A stretch of 64,000 nt of DNA, from the NCBI RefSeq assembly GCF_001297775.1, contig NZ_LIFX01000005.1, positions 248,001 to 312,000 of the forward strand. The letters are read 5' to 3'. This document shows, in pieces, positions 58,651 to 64,000 of the stretch; position 1 is the first letter of the stretch, and every line of letters begins with the position of its first letter. The translations under genes and the position numbers were made by a program. The notes beneath the pieces were generated by a model. The model had not been told where the DNA came from. It saw nothing but the letters and a program-made list of their open reading frames with translations, and searched no databases. Source of the stretch: Trabulsiella odontotermitis (lineage in GTDB: Bacteria > Pseudomonadota > Gammaproteobacteria > Enterobacterales > Enterobacteriaceae).

Positions 58651-59583
58651 ATGAATAATCTTCCGCTGCTGAATGATTTACGTGTATTTATGCTGGTAGC
58701 CCGCCGGGCAGGATTTGCCACAGCGGCAGGAGAGTTAGGCGTTTCACCGGCCTTCATCAGTAAGCGGGTCTCACTGCTGGAACAGACGCTGAATGTGGTG
58801 CTGCTGCACCGGACAACGCGTCGTGTCACCATCACGGAAGAAGGGGAGCGCATCTACGAATGGGCGCAGCGCATACTTCAGGATGTGGATCAGATGATGG
58901 ATGAACTGTCCGATGTACGGCAAATCCCGCAGGGAACGCTGCGCATCATCAGCAGTTTTGGGTTTGGTCGCCGCGTGGTGGCTCCGGCATTATCGGCACT
59001 AGCCCGACAGTATCCCCAACTGGAATTACGTTTTGATGTGGAAGACCGGCTGGTGGATCTGGTGAATGAAGGCGTCGATCTGGATATTCGCGTGGGTGAC
59101 GATATCGCGCCTAATCTCATCGCCCGCAAGCTGGCAAATAATCATCGCATTCTCTGCGCTTCACCGGATTTCGTTGCCCGTCATGGTATGCCAAAGCAAC
59201 TGAGCGATCTCGCGGCGCTGCCCTGTCTGGTGATCAAAGAACGCGATCATCCGTTCGGCGTGTGGCAACTGCACAGTAAAGAGGGCGTACATTCTATAAA
59301 GGTGACCGGCGCGCTGTCATCGAATCACGGCGAAATTGTGCATCAGTGGTGTCTGGACGGGCAGGGGATCGCGCTGCGTTCCTGGTGGGATGTGAGTGAC
59401 AACATTGCCAGCGGCCATCTGGTGCATATCCTGCCGGACTGCTATCAACCCGCAAACATCTGGGCCGTGTATGTTTCCCGGCTGGCGACATCGGCAAAAA
59501 TCCGTACCACCGTCGAGTTTCTTCGAAGTTACTTTCAGGCGCATTACCCGCAGCAGTGTGTGGTGGCGAAAGATAATAAATAA
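58651..59583 (+). CDS. dmlR: LysR-family regulator DmlR
   Basis: Activator of dmlA in the presence of D-malate in E. coli. It has 310 residues from the ATG at 58651 (MNNLPLLNDLRVFMLVARRA); a GTG at 58630 is possible but not conserved. The N-terminal winged helix-turn-helix has GFATAAGELGVSPAFISKRV. The C-terminal effector domain (about 90-295) closely follows E. coli DmlR (YeaT), for example RIISSFGFGRRVVAPALSAL. It is divergent from dmlA. Its 3' end meets hcp at a shared terminator. Confidence 0.93.
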   Translation: MNNLPLLNDLRVFMLVARRAGFATAAGELGVSPAFISKRVSLLEQTLNVVLLHRTTRRVTITEEGERIYEWAQRILQDVDQMMDELSDVRQIPQGTLRIISSFGFGRRVVAPALSALARQYPQLELRFDVEDRLVDLVNEGVDLDIRVGDDIAPNLIARKLANNHRILCASPDFVARHGMPKQLSDLAALPCLVIKERDHPFGVWQLHSKEGVHSIKVTGALSSNHGEIVHQWCLDGQGIALRSWWDVSDNIASGHLVHILPDCYQPANIWAVYVSRLATSAKIRTTVEFLRSYFQAHYPQQCVVAKDNK

Positions 59584-59588
59584 GAAAA

Positions 59589-59619
59589 ACAGCATTCTGC
59601 CGGACGGGCAAAATGCTGT
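59589..59619. terminator. terminator between dmlR and hcp
   Basis: ACAGCATT / AATGCTGT outer stem with an inner TGCC / GGCA stem. An A-run lies before it (a T-run on the minus strand), so it best fits hcp termination and can also stop dmlR transcripts. Confidence 0.75.
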
Positions 59620-59625
59620 AGGGGG

Positions 59626-60144
59626 TTACGCTTCCAGCGGTGCACGCCAGTCATCGGCACCTGATGTACCTGCTGATACGTGTTCCCACTCGATCTTACG
59701 GTAAGCCAGAGACACCTGAATCAGCTGCGTAAACTCACGTTTCGTGTCGTCCTGACAGTGCGGCATATGGCAGTCGATATCCACAATGGTGGAGTCCGTC
59801 AGGCGAGTCGTGAAGAAGTGCTCTTGTTTGCCTTCAATAGACGTACGATACCAGTGCAATTCTGTGGTCGGTAGCATTTCACCGGACGCCAGTGCGTTGT
59901 ACAGCAGCGGTACCGCTTTGTTCAGTGCGACGGTAAAAATGAATGGCTTATGTGCGCGTTGACCGCTTGGTTGACCGGACTGCGGATCGGTCGGTACGGT
60001 GACGTTATGCTGGAATTCCTGCACCAGCATTTCATCTTCATGTCCCTGAACGTAGATATTGCCCACGGATTCCGCTGTGAATGCCCGATCGGTGATTAAC
60101 CCCTGAGTTTGGCCCTGGATCGATATATAACAGGGTGTTGGCAT
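59626..60144 (-). CDS. hcp: type VI secretion tube protein Hcp (TssD)
   Basis: Forms stacked hexameric rings that make the inner tube of the type VI secretion system, and is itself secreted. It has 172 residues starting MPTPCYISIQGQTQGLIT, the usual Hcp1-family length and opening. The conserved HEDEMLVQEFQHNVTVPTD and the C-terminal YRKIEWEHVSAGTSGADDWR are present. A strong AAGGAG precedes the start. It is divergent from tssB across a 538-base control region, an arrangement that lets the tube protein be expressed far more strongly than the rest. No effector domain is fused. Confidence 0.95.
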   Translation of the reverse strand: MPTPCYISIQGQTQGLITDRAFTAESVGNIYVQGHEDEMLVQEFQHNVTVPTDPQSGQPSGQRAHKPFIFTVALNKAVPLLYNALASGEMLPTTELHWYRTSIEGKQEHFFTTRLTDSTIVDIDCHMPHCQDDTKREFTQLIQVSLAYRKIEWEHVSAGTSGADDWRAPLEA

Positions 60145-60682
60145 GATTAACTCCTTTTCTTAATTGATGCGTCATTATTTAACAATAGTTCTTCATGAGT
60201 TCCTGGGGGCCAGGATATTTATATGTTCACATGAATAGCTGATTAATTCATGTTTATAAAGGTTCGAAATCGGATGAGGTAAGTAATATCGCATCACTTT
60301 ATTACTTATATGAATAAATTAGCGGCGGCTGGCATAATTATAGCGTTGCAAACATTCTCATAACGAGTGTTGGTTGGTTTAAACATCAACTATTTTATAT
60401 ATATTTTATTGTTCAGAAAGTGCCTCGTCATCTAAATATGTAATCATCTTTGTGTATTTTGTTGATTTTTATTTGTTTTATATTTAACCAAATTGACAAT
60501 GTCAGAGAAAGTCCGGGATCGGATTATTAAGTCGTTTTACATGTGCGTATAGTGTCCGGTAAAAAATAGCCCTGCGTTATTTTTCTACTGCCATTAAAGC
60601 AATACTCATGCTTTTTGTCTGTGACGGTATTTCTTTAGATGGCTGAACGGAATGCACCTGGATAACCTGACGGATTAAACTC
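60145..60682. promoter_or_regulatory. divergent control region between hcp and tssB
   Basis: No gene fits in these 538 AT-rich bases. Visible elements are an inverted repeat AAGTAAT-N13-ATTACTT at 60281-60307, a TATAGT -10-like hexamer at 60548-60553 towards tssB, TTGACA at 60493-60498, and a GG-N10-GC pair at 60331-60344 that weakly recalls a sigma-54 promoter. The composition suggests silencing by H-NS, as is common for T6SS clusters. Confidence 0.5.
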
Positions 60683-61180
60683 ATGAGCAGCAATAAACAA
60701 GGCAGTATCGCCCCGAAAGAACGAATTAATATCCGCTACGTCCCCAAAACGGATGGCCAGACAGCAGAAGTGGAACTACCGCTTAATTTGCTGGTGACGG
60801 GAAATCTGAAAGGTAAAGCGGACGATACTCCACTGGACGAACGCCAGCCTGTTTCCATTAACAAAAACAATTTCGATGCTGTCATTGCCGAATCGGATAT
60901 CCGCCGGGATTTCACCACGCCGTCGGTGCTTAATGAAACCCCTGGTGCGCGGATGGATATCAATCTGAAAGTGAAATCCATGACCGATCTTTCACCAGAT
61001 AATATTGCCGCTCAGGTACCGGAGTTGAAAAAACTGCTGGAGCTGCGTGAAGCGCTGGTCGCGCTGAAAGGGCCAATGGGCAATATTCCGTCTTTCCGCG
61101 CCCAACTTCAGGCGCTGCTGGATAACGAAGAAACCCGCGAGCAGCTGATTCAGGAGCTGGGTCTCGCCAGTCAGAAATAA
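60683..61180 (+). CDS. tssB: type VI secretion contractile sheath small subunit TssB (VipA)
   Basis: With TssC it builds the contractile sheath around the Hcp tube. It has 165 residues, the normal family length, starting MSSNKQGSIAPKERINIRY. The family blocks ELPLNLLVTGNL and INKNNFDAVIAE come before a C-terminal helical part: VPELKKLLELREALVALKGP, then NIPSFRAQLQALL. First gene of tssB-tssC-tssE-tssF; tssC starts 20 bases later. Confidence 0.96.
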   Translation: MSSNKQGSIAPKERINIRYVPKTDGQTAEVELPLNLLVTGNLKGKADDTPLDERQPVSINKNNFDAVIAESDIRRDFTTPSVLNETPGARMDINLKVKSMTDLSPDNIAAQVPELKKLLELREALVALKGPMGNIPSFRAQLQALLDNEETREQLIQELGLASQK

Positions 61181-61200
61181 CTTTGTACAAGGATTTCAGT

Positions 61201-62682
61201 ATGTCTCAACAGGAAGAACTTGCTCCGGTCAGCGCCACACCAGCGGCTACCTCATCCCTGCTGGATGAAATTATGTCGCAAACCCGGTTTCAACCCGATT
61301 CCGAAAGTTACGATATTGCGCGTCATGGCGTCACTGCCTTTATTTCAGCCCTGCTGCAAAGCGACAACGATGCTGAGCCGATCGATATTCTCGCTGTTAA
61401 TACCATGATTGCAGACATCGACGAGCGCATGGGGCGGCAGATGGATCTCATCGTTCACTCCCCCGAATTTCAGGAACTGGAATCATTTTTGCGTTCGCTG
61501 AAACTGCTGGTGGAACGAGCAGATACGCGAGAAAATATCAAAATCTATGTCGTGCATGCGACTCAAGAGGAACTGCTCGACGATTTCGAGTTCGCACCTG
61601 AAATTACTCAGTCCGGTTTTTATAAGCACGTTTACTCCAGCGGCTACGGCCAGTTTGGTGGAGAACCGGTCGCGGCGATTATTGGTAACTATGCGTTTAA
61701 AAACACTGCCGCGGATATGAAACTGCTGAAATATATCAGCACGGTCAGTGCGATGGCGCACGCTCCCTTCCTGTCATCTGTCTCTGCAGAATTTTTCGGT
61801 CTGGATACCTGGGCTGAACTGCCGGGGATAAAAGATCCCGCGGCTATCTTTGAAGGCCCGGCTTACAGTAAATGGCGTGCTCTTCGCGATGCTGAAGACT
61901 CTCGTTACCTTGGCCTTACCGCACCTCGTTTTCTGTTGCGCCAACCTTATGCGCCTGGTGAAAATCCGGTGAAAAGTTTTAACTACCGTGAAGATGTCAG
62001 CCGCAATCACGAAGATTATCTCTGGGGTAACACGGCATTTCTGTTGGCTTCAAATATGGCGGAAAGTTTTGCGAAATACCGCTGGTGTCCAAATATTGTT
62101 GGTCCGCAAAACGGCGGAGCAGTTAAGGATCTGCCCGTACATCTGTACGAAGCAATGGGGCAGTTGCAGGCGAAAATTCCAACAGAAGTGCTGATTACTG
62201 ATCGCCGTGAGTTCGAACTGGCTGAAGAAGGTTTCATCACGCTCACTATGCGTAAGGGCAGTGATAACGCCGCCTTCTTTTCTGCCAACTCTGTACAAAA
62301 GCCCAAAGTATTTCCGAACACGCCGGAAGGAAAAGAGGCCGAAACCAACTACAAATTGGGGACGCAACTGCCTTACCTCTTCATCATTAGCCGTCTGGCG
62401 CATTACATCAAAGTATTGCAACGCGAGCAGATTGGCTCATGGAAAGAGCGTGGCGATCTCGAACGAGAACTGAATGCCTGGATCCGTCAGTATGTCGCCG
62501 ATCAGGAAAACCCACCAGCTGAAGTTCGCAGCCGTAAACCGCTGCGTCAGGCGAAGATTGAGGTACTGGACGTTGAAGGTGAACCGGGTTGGTATCAAGT
62601 TGCACTCTCCGTTCGACCCCACTTCAAATACATGGGTGCCAGCTTCGACTTGTCTCTGGTCGGTCGTCTGGACAGGGAGTAA
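61201..62682 (+). CDS. tssC: type VI secretion contractile sheath large subunit TssC (VipB)
   Basis: Large sheath subunit that interlocks with TssB; the sheath is recycled by ClpV. It has 493 residues from the ATG at 61201 (MSQQEELAPVSATPAATSSL), with AAGGA upstream. The family motifs LIVHSPEFQELESFLRSLKL near residue 82, SSVSAEFFGLDTW near 195 and APRFLLRQPYAPG near 240 are present. The C-terminal domain ends KYMGASFDLSLVGRLDRE. The frame extends six codons upstream without homology. Confidence 0.96.
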   Translation: MSQQEELAPVSATPAATSSLLDEIMSQTRFQPDSESYDIARHGVTAFISALLQSDNDAEPIDILAVNTMIADIDERMGRQMDLIVHSPEFQELESFLRSLKLLVERADTRENIKIYVVHATQEELLDDFEFAPEITQSGFYKHVYSSGYGQFGGEPVAAIIGNYAFKNTAADMKLLKYISTVSAMAHAPFLSSVSAEFFGLDTWAELPGIKDPAAIFEGPAYSKWRALRDAEDSRYLGLTAPRFLLRQPYAPGENPVKSFNYREDVSRNHEDYLWGNTAFLLASNMAESFAKYRWCPNIVGPQNGGAVKDLPVHLYEAMGQLQAKIPTEVLITDRREFELAEEGFITLTMRKGSDNAAFFSANSVQKPKVFPNTPEGKEAETNYKLGTQLPYLFIISRLAHYIKVLQREQIGSWKERGDLERELNAWIRQYVADQENPPAEVRSRKPLRQAKIEVLDVEGEPGWYQVALSVRPHFKYMGASFDLSLVGRLDRE

Positions 62683-62687
62683 CCATT

Positions 62688-63107
62688 GTGGTGGAACGGG
62701 GCATTGGTGGGAGCTTATTTGAACGTATTAGCGAGGCGGCTATGTTGTCGCCGCGCCGGAAACCCAAAATGGCGTTGCTGCGTTCCATCATGCAGAACCT
62801 GCAAAACATCCTCAATACCCGTTCCGGCAGTTGTTATGGCTCTCCTGAGTTAGGGATTGCTGATTTAAACGACGAAGCTCTCGTTTCCCGCGATTTTCGC
62901 CGTGAAATCGGACAAGGGCTTCATGATTGCATCCTGCGGTACGAACCACGTATCGCGGATGCTGCCGTGACTGCCGCTGCATCGGATGGCTACTCCCCGC
63001 TGGAGTTACGTTTTCACATTATGGCTCAGGTGGATTTTGAAGATGCAGTCGATGTCCTGGAATTTGACATTCTGCTGGATAGCCATCAGCGCTTTCAGGT
63101 GGAGTGA
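62688..63107 (+). CDS. tssE: type VI secretion baseplate protein TssE
   Basis: gp25-like baseplate wedge protein that starts sheath assembly. It has 139 residues from a GTG at 62688, chosen because AGGGAG at 62674-62679 stands eight bases before it; the neighbouring GTG at 62691 is also possible, and no ATG fits. The family motif LQNILNTRSGS-CYGSPELGIADL near residue 43 is present, followed by a C-terminal domain ending DVLEFDILLDSH. It begins five bases after the tssC stop and six bases before tssF. The rare start may set its low stoichiometry against the sheath. Confidence 0.9.
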   Translation: MVERGIGGSLFERISEAAMLSPRRKPKMALLRSIMQNLQNILNTRSGSCYGSPELGIADLNDEALVSRDFRREIGQGLHDCILRYEPRIADAAVTAAASDGYSPLELRFHIMAQVDFEDAVDVLEFDILLDSHQRFQVE

Positions 63108-63112
63108 ACATC

Positions 63113-64000
63113 ATGGCATTTGAGGAACGTTACTATCGTGAGGAGCTGGATTACCTTCGTCAGTTAGGCAAGTTACTGGCTGAGGAAAAGCCACACCTTG
63201 CCCGTTTTCTGTCTGAAAAGGCGGGGGATCCTGATGTAGAACGTCTGATGGAGGCATTTGCTTTCCTTTCTGGTGGGCTCCGGCAAAAGCTGGAAGATGA
63301 GTTTCCGGAGTTTACGCACGGTATTATTCGGATGCTCTGGCCTAATTATCTCCGTCCGGTACCTGCCATGACGGTGATTGAATACCAACCTAAAAACCGA
63401 CTTAATGCGCCTGTTCAGGTTTGTCGTAATGAGCTGGTCAGATCCCGAACTGTACATGGGTCACTCTCGCCTGGGAAAGGAGCACTGGCTGAAAGTGAAG
63501 AGGCCTTGCCTCCCGTTTGCCATTTCACTCTCGCGCGGGACGTCTGGTTACAGCCAGTACAAATACAGGATGTATGCAATAGTAGTTCCCTCAAAGAAGG
63601 CATCATTGATGTCGATTTTGCCGCAGCAGCTGGTATTTCCCCTCGCGCTCTGGATCTCAACAAGCTCACTTTCTGGCTGGGAAATGAAGATGACTATACC
63701 CGCCATCAATTGTATTTGTGGTTCAGTGAACGGCTGATCGACGCTGAACTCATTGCCGGGGAATTTAAGGTACCGTTACCCAATTTATGGCTGGAGGCCG
63801 CCGGGTTTGAACGGGGAGATGCATTGTTACCGTGGCCGAAAAACGTCCACAATGGTTACCGTGTTCTCCAGGAGTATTTTTGTTATCCGGAGAGTTTCTT
63901 TTTCTTTCATCTGAAGGATGTTGCCACGTTACCGGAGGATTTTCCGGTCAATGCCTTCACGTTGCGTCTGCGTTTTAACCAGCCTCTGCCGGTTGATATT
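63113..64000 (+). CDS. tssF: type VI secretion baseplate protein TssF (5' part, cut by window end)
   Basis: Baseplate component (VasA/ImpG family) that binds TssG and TssK. The frame opens at the ATG at 63113 with GGAG nine bases before it, and stays open through the right edge: 296 residues of an expected 580-630. The N-terminus MAFEERYYREELDYLRQLGK and the segments RLMEAFAFLSGGLRQKLEDE and FTHGIIRMLWPNYLRPVPAM are typical of TssF. It follows tssE by five bases. The rest of the cluster (tssG onward) should lie to the right. Confidence 0.94.
   Translation, partial: MAFEERYYREELDYLRQLGKLLAEEKPHLARFLSEKAGDPDVERLMEAFAFLSGGLRQKLEDEFPEFTHGIIRMLWPNYLRPVPAMTVIEYQPKNRLNAPVQVCRNELVRSRTVHGSLSPGKGALAESEEALPPVCHFTLARDVWLQPVQIQDVCNSSSLKEGIIDVDFAAAAGISPRALDLNKLTFWLGNEDDYTRHQLYLWFSERLIDAELIAGEFKVPLPNLWLEAAGFERGDALLPWPKNVHNGYRVLQEYFCYPESFFFFHLKDVATLPEDFPVNAFTLRLRFNQPLPVDI

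Noticed and set aside
60331-60344. Sigma-54 promoter for the T6SS genes
   Set aside because: The GG-N10-GC spacing fits, but the surrounding bases deviate from TGGCAC-N5-TTGC, and it lies 340 bases before tssB; kept only as a remark.
63378-63737. 119-codon frame within tssF
   Set aside because: Out of frame with the continuous TssF coding sequence that starts at 63113 and runs off the window.

Overview
The window is a 64 kb stretch of enterobacterial chromosome. Gene order and protein sequences follow the Escherichia coli segment running from mug-rpoD-dnaG-rpsU to gss. Most proteins match E. coli in length and are close in sequence, but the insertions and deletions differ. A Citrobacter-like member of the Enterobacteriaceae fits best; the exact species cannot be settled from the sequence alone. 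There are no rRNA or tRNA genes, insertion sequences, prophage genes or CRISPR arrays. The base composition is fairly GC-rich except in a few islands.

Region by region: (1) 0.1-10 kb holds mug, the macromolecular synthesis operon rpsU-dnaG-rpoD, then tsaD, plsY, folB, uppP, cca and ygiM. The ttd tartrate dehydratase operon that E. coli carries between tsaD and plsY is absent. (2) 10-17.7 kb holds ygiF-glnE-hldE, glgS, ubiK and ribB with its FMN riboswitch. (3) 17.8-23.2 kb is an intact chaperone/usher fimbrial operon (subunit, usher, chaperone, two-domain tip protein) inserted between ribB and zupT, with a 430 bp AT-rich control region. (4) 23.2-36.6 kb holds zupT, ygiD, tolC-ygiB-ygiC, nudF-yqiB-cpdA-yqiA-parE, mdaB-ygiN and qseBC/ygiW. 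(5) 36.7-50.3 kb holds parC, plsC, ftsP, ygiQ, dkgA, yqhD/yqhC, yghB, metC and exbBD. (6) 50.3-51.8 kb is a small AT-rich island of three genes that I do not recognise. It sits where E. coli has yghA, yqhA and, further on, the hyb hydrogenase operon. (7) 51.8-55.9 kb holds gpr (yghZ), yghU and gss. (8) 55.9-59.6 kb is a D-malate module: dmlR and dmlA, divergent, followed by an MFS transporter. In E. coli dmlRA lies elsewhere. (9) 59.6 kb to the right edge is the start of a type VI secretion cluster: hcp, then divergently tssB-tssC-tssE-tssF. TssF is cut by the window end.

Functional links: rpsU-dnaG-rpoD couples translation, replication and transcription initiation. parC and parE are the two halves of topoisomerase IV. 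plsY and plsC catalyse the two successive acylations of glycerol 3-phosphate. tolC and exbBD are envelope export/import parts, the latter with a Fur-like site. YgiC and Gss are two paralogous ATP-grasp proteins in one window. Visible regulatory sites include the FMN riboswitch of ribB, met boxes before metC, a Fur-like box before exbB, a marbox before tolC, an OmpR-family (QseB/PmrA-like) direct repeat before ygiW/qseB, and a LysR-type T-N11-A palindrome between dmlA and dmlR.

The best candidates for undescribed biology are the unrecognised three-gene island next to exbBD, the relocated dmlRA-transporter module abutting the T6SS cluster, and the control regions of the fimbrial and T6SS operons.
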